Shown: in pieces, positions 11,250-21,996 of the stretch
Numbering within the stretch: position 1 is the stretch's first letter
Layout of the letters: each line of letters opens with the position of its first letter
DNA from: Brachyhypopomus gauderio
Taxonomy: Eukaryota > Chordata > Actinopteri > Gymnotiformes > Hypopomidae
Assembly: GCF_052324685.1 (NCBI RefSeq)
Contig: NC_135212.1
Coordinates: 4,688,079-4,752,078, forward strand
Reading direction: 5' to 3'
Length of the DNA: 64,000 bases
Made by a program: the position numbers and the translations under genes
The notes under the pieces: model-generated
Databases searched by the model: none
What the model saw: only the letters and a program-made list of their open reading frames with translations
Told to the model about the DNA's origin: nothing

Positions 11250-11866
11250 TTCTCCTCCTCGTCAAAGAATCTCTCTGCCGCTTTCACCGAGCCGAAACTC
11301 AGGTTTCTCCCCTTCCACTTCACCCTCAGCGTTGCCGGGAACACCAGAGTGTATTTAGCATTTTGTTGATGTAACCTTCTCTTGATTCCTGCAAACTCCT
11401 TCAGCTTCTCCGCAAGTTCTTTCGTCATGTCTGGGAACACCGACAACCGGCATCCTCACCATTCGAAACCCAGCTTTTTCTTTGCCGCGTCAATAATATT
11501 CTCCCTCGCTGATTGCCTCAAAAAACGCACGAGCACTGGTCTCGGTGGTTTTCCGGGGTCCGGTAGCGAAACAAACGCTCGATGGGCCCGCTCAATCTCG
11601 TACTCATCGCTCTCCGACAACCCGAGGCCTTCCACAAACATTCCCCAAACCAAATCAAGCAATGTTCCTTCTGTACCAACAGTCTCCTTCAGGCCAATCA
11701 CTCTCACATTATTTCTCCTGCTATGACTCTCCAGGGCTTGAACGCGGCTCTTGTCCACTTTCTTGCCTCTCTCGACATCTTTAGCTATTAGCTTCTCATT
11801 TTCGTCCTCCAGACACGACACACGAGTCTCGGCTTCCGTGATTCTTTCTCCCATATTAGCCACAGT
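11250..11866 (-). pseudogene. L1-type ORF1 protein relic
   Basis: Two minus-strand frames (11863-11456 and 11446-11250) carry a coiled coil ('RVSCLEDENEKL'), then 'LESHSRRNNVRVIGLKE', 'RAHR' and 'PRPVLVRFLRQSARENIIDAA', followed in the next frame by 'FPDMTKELAEKLKEF'. This is the RRM-like and C-terminal organisation of fish L1 ORF1 proteins. A frame shift near 11450 and the 3' truncation by the inserted LINE tail inactivate it. Confidence 0.78.
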
Positions 11867-11869
11867 TTC

Positions 11870-12640
11870 TTTAATTGTTTTTTGAAGTACGCGCTACTTT
11901 GAAGTTATTCAACTATATCGATATTCATTTGACAGGTACCATTCCTGACTGAGGCATGTGTGTGCACGCTGTTCTGTGTGACTAGGGGGGTGTGTGTCGC
12001 GGGGCGGATAGTGAAAGGGAGGTTTCCCTATAGCGTTGGTGAAGGTCGATCGTAAAGCATTTTTGACGGGGTACCGCAGGAAAATGTATGTGCGCGCCAG
12101 TATGTGTGACCAGGGTGTGTGTGTGTGTGTGTGTGTGTCGCAGGTGGCTAGGGTAGACGGTCCGCTAGAGCCAAAGTCAAAATCAAAGAAGAATATCAAA
12201 ATTAAAAAAAAAGTTTTAATTAATACGCTTTGATGTTATAGAGTTCTGCACTCTGCGATAGCCATGATCAAATCATTGCTTAATTCACTTTGACGTTAAT
12301 TGATGTGATGATGTCACATGGTGGGGTGGGGTGGGGTTCAAATGTCAAAGTCGTAAATCATTCTTTTAGAAGCAGACCCCTACTTTCTCTCTCCTGGCAT
12401 TCGGTAAAAACTAAAATGAACCCATATTTTTGCCTTAAACGAAGACAGGACAGGTTGAATATCTATTTTCCACGCATGCATGTGTCCCAGAGCCTGGTGC
12501 GTAAAGTCTCACGTAATTTTGTAATTATGTAACGCGAGACTTCACCACGACTTAGATGAATCGTAGTAAATAAGAATCGATTTTCGATATGTGAATCGAT
12601 TTTTTGGCATACCTCTACTGAATAGAACATCAAATCACTG
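11870..12640. other. Unassigned, with TG microsatellite and one hAT-like end
   Basis: A TG run lies at about 12113-12138. The right part ends with GATTTTTTGGCATACCTCTA near 12596-12614, the reverse of a TAGAGGTATGCC-type hAT end. No matching left end or target duplication was located. Confidence 0.35.
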
Positions 12641-12768
12641 ATGACTCAAACACTTTTTACAAACATTTAGTGCAGCTTTCGACACAATAGATCATAGGAC
12701 CTTGCTAAAACAGTTAGAATGCTGGGTTGGAGTCTCAGGCACAGCCCTTTCATGGTTTTACTCTTACT

Positions 12769-12993
12769 CAGGTCCGGCGCCACGGGGGGGGCGAATGGGG
12801 GCGTCGCCCCCTCAGGCGAGGTGTCCCGCCCCCTCAATGTAAAAAATAAGACCCATTTATTTTACAACAATCGCTACATGGTGCCCCCTCGGCCGCTCGA
12901 CAATCGTTACACGCACCCCGCTCAACAACTTTCGTTCGCCCCCCCGAAATTTTCTGACGCCCCCTCACTGTATATGTTCTGGCGCCGGCCCTG
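12769..12993. mobile_element. 225-bp hAT-type MITE with 8-bp TSD
   Basis: The ends are CAGGTCCGGCGCCA and CAGGGCCGGCGCCA (opposite strand). CTCTTACT flanks it at 12761-12768 and 12994-13001. The interior is C- and G-rich without coding capacity. It interrupts the reverse transcriptase frame of the surrounding LINE. Confidence 0.88.
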
Positions 12994-13995
12994 CTCTTAC
13001 TTAACTAATCACTATCAGTTTGTAAAGCTCAATAATATTCCATCCAAACGTACAAAAGTGAAATATGGGGTCCCGCAAGGCTCCATTTTAGGACCACTAT
13101 TAATCACATTATATATGCTACCATTGGGCAGTTATAAACAAACATGGTGTCAATTTTACCTGCTATGCATATGACACTCAACTTTACATATCAGCCAAAC
13201 CTGATGACAAACTCAGTTTAGGAAAAATTGAGGCCTGTGTAAGAGTTATTAAATGCTGGATGTCTCTAAACTTCCTCCAACTTAATGAGGACAAAACAGA
13301 AGTTCTCCTGGGGCCTAAGGCTGCAAGACAGAAAATTCCAGATCTAATGCTTAATCTCACAGACTACCCCATTACACCTGACACAGTAGCCAAAAACCTA
13401 GGCGTCATACTTGACTCCGACCTATCATATTGATAAATACATAGATAATACTACTAGGATAGCTTTTCTACATCTCCGCAACATTGCCAAGTTAAGAAAT
13501 GCATCATCACAGGATGATGCAGAAAAATTGGTGCACGCCTTTGTTAGCTCCAGATTAGACTACTGTAACTCACTACTGTCAGGATGCTCAAATAGGAAAC
13601 TAAATAAACTTCAAATAGTTCAAAATGCCGCAGCCAGAATTCTTACTAGAACTAGAAAATTTCATCATATCAGACCAGTCCTATCAGCCCTGCATTGGCT
13701 CCCAGTTAAATTCCGTATTGATTTTAAAATTCTTTTATTGACTTATAAAGCACTGCAAGGGCTTGCTCCTGAATACCTCCAGGAACTTATTTCCTATCAC
13801 AGGGTGCTGGCCTTTTATTATTTCCAAAAATTAATAAGGTAAGAGCAGGGGAAAGAGCCTTTTCTTGTAAGGCCCCCCAGCTTTGGAACAACCTTCCAAA
13901 ATGTGTCTGGCATTCTAAGACAGTCACAATCTTTAAGTCTAGGTTGAAAACCCACTTATTTAGTTTAGCGTTTGATAATTAATATGCCCCCTTAG

Positions 13996-15007
13996 CAGTG
14001 GCGTGCACAGACATTTTGGGGGGCAAGTGCTCAGGGGGGAAAAAAGGGCACTTTTTAGCACACGTTGAACACTTCATTATAGAAAATATTACATGCACAT
14101 GTTGAATGAAATCTGACTTTTATTTATAACATTCTCTAAATGTGAGTTATCAATGGAAAAAAGTCACCAACTGATAAAATCCATATCCAATATTAACTAT
14201 ATACAGTCATTGTTAAGTCCTTCAGTTAACTTCTGTTTACCCTCCACTGTCTGCTTGTTGCATATATTTTGCTATTAGTAAATCAATATAGGCCTACAAG
14301 GCCTATTAAGACAGTAAAAAGACCAAAAAGTTCGAGAAGGAGTTATAGGCTACTGAGTGTTGTCATTACATGAATGCAGATGGGCATTTTTCACAGGTAA
14401 TGGGGAACTTCTCGTTTCTTCTTTCACAAATGAATGTGTTAATTTATGTTGTCTAACAAAACCTATACAACAGAAAACGTTCAACTTAACACATAGATTT
14501 GCAAACTCTACCTTAATTATTTGTATGTGGTCGTCCTCACATTATCCATCATTGATTTGGGCTAGAGCGACTAGTTTATCAGGTGACCAGTCGGCTAAAA
14601 ATGCTTAGTAGTTTGGTGCTGTATGAGACATTTTACTGCACATGAAAATGATTTCACATTGGGCTTAAAGGGCAAACGGTACGATTTTACTTGATGTGTA
14701 TGTTACCTGGCTGGTGGGGCATGGGAGAAGAAGTCTATCTGTGACTCGCTGAACTGAACTGCTGCTGCAGCGCATCTGGTGTGACAAAGGAAGAGAGAGG
14801 TCGGGTGTGTGCGAGGTGGTGGCTCATTTCAGGGCATTGTTTTTAATCGCTCAGGTTTTCAAAAGATCAGTTAAAACCAACCTCAGTAAAATGTTAAAAA
14901 TTATAATAAATTTTTTTTAAACCGAAGATTCAAAAGGGCACTTTCGTTGATAAAGGGCAGTTGGTGGTGCTTTAGCACCACCTGATGTCTATGTCTGCAC
15001 GCCTATA
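13996..15007. mobile_element. 1012-bp hAT-like element with 8-bp TSD
   Basis: It starts CAGTGGCGTGCACAGACAT; the right end read on the other strand is TATAGGCGTGCAGACATAG. CCCCTTAG is present at 13988-13995 and 15008-15015. It lies in the 3' UTR of the LINE. I see no transposase motif, and the subterminal right part reads TTTAGCACCACCTGATGTC. Confidence 0.8.
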
Positions 15008-15513
15008 CCCCTTAGATAAAGGTACAGATCCAGGGGTTCATAGGCGAAGGGTTTTATGGTAGACTGGGGTGCTGGTGCTGTCATCCTGTCACTACTCATG
15101 CACACTCAAGTTTGTTGACAGTGCAGTGGATGGATGCCAATATCTCAGATTGCTCCCAAGTCTGTTACCTTCTGGGTCTGCCTTTTTAGCTAGGCTGTAA
15201 TAATTTAACTTAATGCCGGAGTTGCTGCCACACTCCAGAAATGTTTATACTCTCATCTGTCCTATTTATGTCCTTATACAGAGCTAATGTTCCCTGTTTT
15301 ATTTTCTCCACATGGCTGCCCGCCTACTTGAGGAACACTGAGATGAGGAGAGACAAGCCTTTCCATCCTGGGCCGGCCACCTCCTGCCTAACTAGATATG
15401 CCAACACAAAGATGGACATTATCCCTTACACCTTTTCCTTTTCTTTTTTTCCTTTGTCTAAATTGTTGTAGTTGTCATGGTGACCAGTGTCGGCCAGACG
15501 AGGATGGGTAAAA

Positions 15514-15655
15514 CGTAAACGTGCCATATTTTGTCAATTGTGATTTTTACACCACAACTCAGTCATGGCCTCATGTCTGGGAATCGAACCCATGACCCTC
15601 CAGTCACAAGACCAGTTCCCTACCACCAGGCCATGACTGCCCCAACCTGACCGGT
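15514..15655 (-). mobile_element. tRNA-derived SINE fragment (minus)
   Basis: The minus strand begins GGGGCAGTCATGGCCTGGTG (A-box region) and contains GGGTTCGATTCCC (B-box), followed by CATGACTGAG. This matches the head of a common fish tRNA SINE. It interrupts the 3' UTR of the LINE. Target duplications were not resolved. Confidence 0.65.
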
Positions 15656-15835
15656 TTCCCCCTGAGTGTTGGTTCCTCTCAAGGTTTTTTCCTCATGCAA
15701 AAAAAAAAAACTAGGGAGTTTTTCCTTGCCACTGTCGCCCTTGGCTTGCTCACTGGAGGCTTGGACTCAGACACTTGTAATGTGAAACTGTTGTAAAAAG
15801 CGCTATATAAATAAAATTTGATTGATTGATTTCAA

Positions 15836-15934
15836 TACAGGGAGGATCAAACAAGCAGAAGTAAATCAAGAAGGTGAAGGGGGTAAAAATGCCGAATATT
15901 TTTCAGCATCTTCATCCAAGTAGCAAAACTACCA
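15836..15934. other. Spacer between LINE tail and palindromic element
   Basis: About 100 bases of unassigned sequence that ends in CAAAACTACCA before the first arm of the palindrome. Confidence 0.3.
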
Positions 15935-16248
15935 AGCCCGGGAGGGGACATGGGTAAAAAAAAAAGATTAAACGAGGGAACGTTTTACCATTCGAGCGCA
16001 CGTTTTCTGTAATTCGTGCTCACGATTTATTAATTCGTGCGCACGATTAACAATTCGTGCGCACGTTTTGTTTTAATCGTGCGCACGTTTTCATTCATTC
16101 ACTTGCAAACCCTACTGGCCTAAGCGCATACATTGCAGATACAAGGAGAGAGGCAGTAACAGTTCCCTGAAACTGTATATACTTTGATTGTTTAGATTTA
16201 TGCCACAATGAACAGAGATACGTTTATTAGGTCTTATTTGCTTATGCT

Positions 16249-16406
16249 GTGGCTCTGCCCGTGCGCGAGGGTCTAGCGCGCTGTCGATTCACGAGATCGT
16301 GCACCTCTCGAATTTTGTAACTTCGCGCGCCGCGCCTCAGCGCAATGAACAAAGTCATGTTTGCAGGGTTCATACACATTTACAAGGTGGAATTAAAGCA
16401 CTTGTA
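16249..16406 (+). repeat. Shared module, 5' half (copy B)
   Basis: It contains GCGCTGTCGATTC, CTCTCGAATTTTGTAACTT, GCGCCTCAGCGCAATGAAC and AAGGTGGAATTAAAGCACTT, in the same order as 20245-20392. It is cut at CACTTGTA by the inner palindrome; the 3' half resumes at 18509. Confidence 0.75.
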
Positions 16407-18508
16407 TGGTGTGATTTTTGTTTCAATAGTTCCACAAAAGCAAAAGTAAATCCAAGAGCAGAAAGTATATGTTATGAATGCAAAACAGAAAAAAAGATAT
16501 CAAAAGTATATTTTTTTAATATAATTGGTTATTTGAAACTTATTTTCGTTTGCATTTTGACAAGTTTTTGGTTCCATTGTTTTTGTTTTTTTGGATTTTC
16601 CCAGTAAGGTCTTTTGCTTCTGGAATCTCTCTTTGCTTCTGCTTCGTTTTTTGCTTCTGACTTTTGGAACACATTTCACGTGTGGGAGGGTCTTAGATGA
16701 AGGCGTTCCTCTGCAATCTCCATTGGTCACTGATTCCGGACTGACACAGAGCTCTGAGACCGCCTCTGGGACCAAGCCACGCCCACCCCACCAGCTTCCC
16801 AGCGTTTTCAAACATGGTAGAACGCGGGGGTTCTGTTTCACAGTAGCATGTAAACTGAGTTTTACCATTAAAGTTTATACAAAGGTTTTATTTAATTGCT
16901 AAATGGTCTGTAGATATTGCAAATGTACATAATAACTACATTAAGCATGCTCACCAGCGCGAGCTTTTTAAAATTTTAGTGAACTGAATGGAGAGAACAT
17001 TGATGTGTGGAAGAAATATGAGTATTTGCAATATCTGGTATGGGGACAGGTGTAGGATATATAGTAAATTTACAAATATAGTAAAATCCATAATAGTAAA
17101 AAATGCCAAAATTAAAGCAATACTGAAAAGTGGCCACCCTATATACAACCAGCTTTGTTCACTCACACTGTTTTTCAGTGTTCTGCAGATGCCAAACACA
17201 AACACACATCAGATGCATCTTGTGCTGTCCATATTTTATTAAGAAGTGAACAATATTCATTGAACCATTGAACATAGCGATACTAAACATAATACATGTC
17301 AGACATGACATTCAAACACTGTCTGACTCAGAGATTTAAAAAAAAGATTTTAACTTGGAGGGGTGCGAGTAAGAGGAGTAGTCCATTGAAACGCAGAGTG
17401 CGGATTAGTTTCCTTCTCACTTTAGACCCGCGGGGACGCGAGCGAACGTTACTGGAGGAGCGAGTAACTAGTCGCTACTATTGTGAATGTAGCAAAACGG
17501 TGACAGAAGCTACAGCAGCAATTAAATTAAAAGTAATTTAAAGGCTAGCTTTAAACACGCTCTTCCCTGTCGTCTTCTCTCATAATATCGCACTGAAAAA
17601 TATTGACCTGTCTTGTCAATGTATGGAGCCAGATCCGTAAATGCGAGAAGCCGCTTTCGCCATTCCAGATGGCTCAGTCAAAACCATTAGCCTACATCTT
17701 AATGAACCAATAAATAACAATAGCGGCGAAAATGAGTGTAAAAATACCAGGGTTCACCATTTAGAACTACAAAAAAAATCTTGTTTCTTATTTTACCGTT
17801 AACTATCTACCTATTTTTCATAAGAGTTTGTTTTACCGCAAAATATGAAAACTTCAAAACGGCGAATTTCGCCGCAAGGTGACAGATTTTCATGCCTGCA
17901 TCCAGTTCACTAAAATTTTAAAAAGCTTGCGCTGGTGAAGTGTGCTAAATATTAACCGCCATGCTTAATGTAGTTATTATACAGTGTACATTTGCAATAT
18001 CTACAGACCATTTAGCAATTAACTAAAACCTTTGTATAAACTTTAATGGTAAAACTTAGTTTACATGCTACTGTGAAACAGAACCCCCGCGTTCCGCCAT
18101 GTTTGAAAACGCTGGGAAGCTGGTGGGGTGGGCGTGGCTTGGTCCCAGAGGCGGTCTCAGAGCTCTGTGTCAGTCCGGAATCAGTGACCAATGGAGATTG
18201 CAGAGGAACGCCTTCATCTAAGCCCCTCCCACACGTGAAATGTGTTCCAAAAGTCAGAAGCAAAAAACGAAGCAGAAGCAAAGAGAGATTCCAGAAGCAA
18301 AAGACCTTACTGGGAAAATCCAAAAAAACAAAAAAAATGGAACCAAAAACTTGTCAAAATGCAAACAAAAATAAGTTTCAAATAACCAATTATATTAAAA
18401 AATATACTTTTGATATATATTTTTCTGTTTTGCATTCATGACATATACTTTCTGCTCTTGGATTTACTTTTGCTTTTGTGGAACTATTGAAACAAAAATC
18501 ACTCCATA
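16407..18508. mobile_element. Inner palindromic element with about 590-bp arms
   Basis: Left end TGGTGTGATTTTTGTTTCAA; right end on the opposite strand TATGGAGTGATTTTTGTTTC. The arms mirror each other from 16407 to about 16985 and from about 17905 to 18508, with a spacer of about 0.9 kb. CACTTGTA stands on both sides (16399-16406 and 18509-18516). If the ends are read as TATGG on both sides, the duplication would be the 6 bases CACTTG. The mirrored open frames in the arms (minus 16868-16500, plus 18046-18441) are the same sequence read twice and have no known domain. I could not assign a superfamily. Confidence 0.8.
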
Positions 18509-18944
18509 CACTTGTACTTCACTTTAAAGGTCCAGTTCAATATTTCCCAGCACGATAAACTTAAATAAAGTTAAACATTTATACATATACTCGAAATTAT
18601 TTGAAATAATTCGCTTTTAATCACATTGTTTAATGGTTGTTTAATGGTTTATTTTCAAAACGCCCAATCTGAACGTCTTCACATTCTCTCATGTTCCGTC
18701 CTAGAATTACAAGAGGCTCGTATTTGTTAACCTAATACAAGAGAACTGTTCAGTTAGACAGATATTTGTTGTGAAACGAAGTAATTACAATTTCAAGCAT
18801 TTAAAGTAGCCTATTCAAACCTGAAACACAAAGCAACATTAAAATTCGTCATAAATGTTCATTAAAAGGCTTAGAATTCGCTTTAGATGCAGTTTACTGA
18901 TTGTGATTCCCCGCTGTGCAAGGGAAGCTACAATGTTCTCATGA
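18509..18944 (+). repeat. Shared module, 3' half (copy B)
   Basis: It continues from the CACTTGTA junction with TTTAAAGGTCCAGTTCAAT, ATTTCCCAGCAC, AAACGCCCAATCTGAACG and TTACAAGAGGCTCGTATTTG, collinear with 20396-20600 and, reversed, with 3782-4085. Confidence 0.72.
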
Positions 18945-19235
18945 CGCATAAGCAAATAAGACCTAATAAACGTATCTCTGTTCATTGTGGCATAAATCTA
19001 AACAATCAAAGTATATACAGTTTCAGGGAACTGTTACTGACTCTCTCCTTGTATCTGCAATGTATGCGCTTAGGCCAGTAGGGTTTGCAAATGAATGAAT
19101 GAAAACGTGCGCACGATTAAAACAAAACGTGCGCACGAATTAATAAATCGTGAGCACGAATTACAGAAAACGTGCGCTCGAATGGTAAAACGTTCCCTCA
19201 TTTAATTTATTTTTTACCCTTGTCCCCTCCCGGGC

Positions 19236-19554
19236 TCCGTACAAAACTGAATGTATTGTCCAACAATGAAAAATGTGTTAGCAGTATAATACTCATGCAA
19301 AAAAAACAACTCATTTTTGAAATTATGTAAATATGTAATCATTGTAGATTCTAACACAAACATCAGCAGTTTCACTCTGGCCTTCCTGTTGTAACACCAC
19401 AGGTGTCATGGAGCGATGAGGCGGCTGTAAATGCTGAGAGGAGTGAGATGTACTGAAGGGTAAAATCCAAAATCAGGGTCAAATCAGGCAGGCTGGGGTC
19501 AAATCAGATAAAGAGTTAAATACTGACATATTTCTAACATTACACAACAGGTCA
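19236..19554. other. Unassigned, with an LTR-like patch
   Basis: Bases about 19408-19500 (TGTCATGGAGCGATGAGG...GAGTGAGATGTACTGAAGG) resemble the 3' region of the minus-strand LTR at 8460-8939, so a truncated LTR is possible. Nothing else is recognised. Confidence 0.3.
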
Positions 19555-19979
19555 GACATAGTTTCTGAGGCTTCACTTGCCCATCATTTATTTTCTTACA
19601 ATGACACCAACAGTTGTCTCCTCACCCAACGTGGTTTTGTAGCCAAAATGGTTTTGTAGCCAATTACAGCCTTGTGCAGGTCTAGAAACTTGTCCCTGAC
19701 ATCCTCAGAAAGCTCTGGTTTTGCCTACGTTAGCGTGGTTAAGAGTCTGTGGACAGGTGTCTTTTATACAGGTGACAATTTGAGACAGCTCTCTGTAATG
19801 CAGGTAACGAGTTGATTAGGAGCATTTGACTGGTCTGTTTGCTAGAGGGATCAAATACTTACTTCTCTCTGCAGAATGCAAATGTATATATTTTATCAAA
19901 TGTAAATTTCTGGATTTCCATTTAGATATTGTCTCTCACTGTTAAAATAAACATACCCTTAAAATTAGACTGTTCATAT
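19555..19979 (-). pseudogene. Tc1-like transposon relic (N-terminal region and 5' end)
   Basis: The minus strand at about 19760-19600 reads 'LSEDVRDKFLDLHKAVIGYK', the N-terminal helix-turn-helix of Tc1-like transposases, followed by stops. Beyond it, 19979-19760 is the non-coding 5' part of such an element. Its terminal inverted repeat (TACAGTGGAGCAAATAATTA on the minus strand) is found at 23281-23300, because the whole composite at 19980-23230 was inserted in between. Confidence 0.65.
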
Positions 19980-21213
19980 TAGGGTTGCAGCGGTAACCGG
20001 TTTCACGGTATACCACGGTATTAAAATGCACGGTTATCATACCGTGTGCGTTTGCTTATTACCGGTAAAAAGCAAGCCAGCGGAGAAACTGACCCGCGCA
20101 TGCGCAACTCCGCTCCGGTTCAGCTACTAAGCACACAGCAGTGAGAATGGCAGAAAGTGCATTAGACTTAACAAATTTTTTAACAAAAAAAAAAGCTTAA
20201 CTAAAATCAGCGGCGAAAATGACGTAATCGCGGTGGCTCCGCCGGTGAGCGCGGGTCTCGCGCGCTGTCGATTCGCGAGGTCGTGCACGTCTCGAATTTT
20301 GTAACTTTGCGCGCGTCGCGCCTCAGCGCAATGAACAAAGTCATGTTTGCAGGGTTCATACACCTTTATAAGGTGGAATTAAAGCACTTGTACGTAACTT
20401 TAAAGGTCCGTTTCAATATTTCCCAGCACCTTAAACTTAATTAAGTTAAATATTTATACATATACTCAAAATAATTCGCTTTTTATTAAATTATTTAATG
20501 GTTGTTTATTTTCAAAACGCCCAGTCTTAACGTCTTCACGTTCTCTCGTGTTTCGTCCTGGAATTACAAGAGGCTCGTATTTGTTAACGTAATACAAAAG
20601 AACTGTGCCGAGTCGCGCGCTACGGTCACTAGTGAAAGTGTAAATCCATAGATTTTTAAGGTCCTTGCTTTCACTGGATGTGAAAGATGCCATTAATTTA
20701 CATGCGTTCATTTTCAAAATTTTACGTGCCTGTTTTTCATATGTTAAAACCAGACTCGGTGTGAAAGCCTTAAAATAGAAATCTCTATTGTGAGGGTCAT
20801 GTCAGAAATAAATCCTCTCTTTCTGCAGTATCTGGTTATATTCTAACTTGGCAGTACAACGGACGTTTACAACAGTTGTTGATCAGACACTGACCCAGGT
20901 TGAGTTTATCAGATATTAAATAATTTAAACTTAAATAATTGTACTGAAATCCATGATTTAGGTTTATCTAATTTTGCAGTATTTATTTAAACATGTGTAC
21001 AGCTTATTTTTTTAAAGGAGACATTTTGTATACAATAGTTCCAGGTTTCTACAATAAATAGTTAATTGAACAAAAAAAACTTGTAATTTCTTTAAGGGTC
21101 AGTGTATCTTTTAATAATATACAAACTAACTGTGATACCGTGATAACCGTGATACCGCGGTATTTTCTGAGACGGTTATCATACCGTGAAAATCTCATAC
21201 CGTTGCAACCCTA
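19980..21213. mobile_element. hAT element, copy 1 of the composite (1234 bp)
   Basis: The ends are TAGGGTTGCAGCGGTAACCG and, on the opposite strand, TAGGGTTGCAACGGTATGAG. The left neighbour is GTTCATAT (19972-19979). After the right end comes ATTATAAC, which belongs to the satellite. Near 20146 a short frame 'MAESALDLTNFLT' resembles a transposase start but stops after 17 codons. The shared module occupies about 20210-20610. It is non-autonomous. Confidence 0.88.
20210..20610 (+). repeat. Shared module, copy C1
   Basis: Uninterrupted version: GTAATCGCGGTGGCTCCG, GCGCTGTCGATTCGCGAGG, GCGCCTCAGCGCAATGAAC, AAGGTGGAATTAAAGCACTT, ATTTCCCAGCACC, AAACGCCCAGTCTTAACG, GAGGCTCGTATTTG. Confidence 0.78.
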
Positions 21214-21996
21214 ATTATAACACAACTGCAGTAGCTCCTGTTATACTATAACACAACTGCAGTAGCTCCTGTTATATTATAACACAACTGCAGTAGCTCC
21301 TGTTATACTATAACACAACTGCAGTAGCTCCTGTTATATTATAACACAACTGCAGTAGCTCCTATTATATTATAACACAACTGCAGTAGCTCCTATTATA
21401 TTATAACACAACTGCAGTAGCTCCTGTTATATTATAACACAACTGCAGTAGCTCCTGTTATATTATAACACAACTGCAGTAGCTCCTGTTATATTATAAC
21501 ACAACTGCAGTAGCTCCTGTTATATTATAACACAACTGCAGTAGCTCCTGTTATATTATAACACAACTGCAGTAGCTCCTGTTATATTATAACACAACTG
21601 CAGTAGCTCCTATTATATTATAACACAACTGCAGTAGCTCCTGTTATACTATAACACAACTGCAGTAGCTCCTGTTATATTATAACACAACTGCAGTAGC
21701 TCCTGTTATATTATAACACAACTGCAGTAGCTCCTGTTATATTATAACACAACTGCAGTAGCTCCTGTTATACTATAACACAACTGCAGTAGCTCCTGTT
21801 ATATTATAACACAACTGCAGTAGCTCCTGTTATATTATAACACAACTGCAGTAGCTCCTATTATATTATAACACAACTGCAGTAGCTCCTGTTATATTAT
21901 AAGACAACTGCAGTAGCTCCTATTATATTATAACACAACTGCAGTAGCTCCTGTTATATTATAACACAACTGCAGTAGCTCCTGTTATATTATAAC
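21214..21996. repeat. 31-bp satellite array, about 25 copies
   Basis: The unit is ATTATAACACAACTGCAG followed by TAGCTCCTGTTAT. Variation is mostly at one position (CTGTTAT or CTATTAT) and in the AT junction (TATATTA or TATACTA). The array exactly fills the space between the two hAT copies. It starts and ends with ATTATAAC. Confidence 0.95.

Larger units (their letters stand above)
12640..15835 (+). pseudogene. CR1-group (Rex1/Babar-like) LINE relic carrying three nested inserts
   Basis: Frames in order give '[16 protein letters not shown]', '[15 protein letters not shown]', '[14 protein letters not shown]' and 'FLQLNEDKTEVLL', then (13411-13842) 'LDYCNSLLSGCSNRKLNKLQ', 'HWLPVKFRIDFKILLLTYKA' and the 'LWNNLPK' tail. 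The 3' UTR resumes after a hAT and ends with 'GCGCTATATAAATAAAATTT' plus a GATTGATT tail at about 15832. Two observations show it is dead: several frame shifts, and the catalytic YADD is YAYD. The 5' part (endonuclease) is missing. Nested inside are elements at 12769-12993, 13996-15007 and about 15514-15655. Confidence 0.8.
15935..19235. mobile_element. Large inverted-repeat transposon (outer shell)
   Basis: The left arm starts AGCCCGGGAGGGGACA and the opposite strand at the right starts with the same 16 bases. The arms match over about 300 bp (15935-16248 against 18945-19235). Near each end are repeated copies of the 10-base palindrome CGTGCGCACG and close variants (about 15995-16090 and 19105-19190), a plausible array of transposase-binding sites. 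Inside lie a shared module, split into two halves, and a second palindromic element. No transposase was recognised and no target duplication could be assigned; both flanks contain CAAAACT, but not at the junction. Confidence 0.72.

Noticed and set aside
15836..15934. CAAAACT on both sides of the outer palindrome as a target duplication
   Set aside because: It is not adjacent to the ends on either side and the spacing differs, so it is not convincing.
16500..18441. Two long open frames (minus 16868-16500 and plus 18046-18441) with nearly the same protein
   Set aside because: They are the two arms of one palindrome read outward-in. The protein has no known domain and the duplication is structural.
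21214..21996. Regular 31-bp repeats considered as a CRISPR-like array
   Set aside because: There are no unique spacers; the units are contiguous, and the host is a vertebrate.
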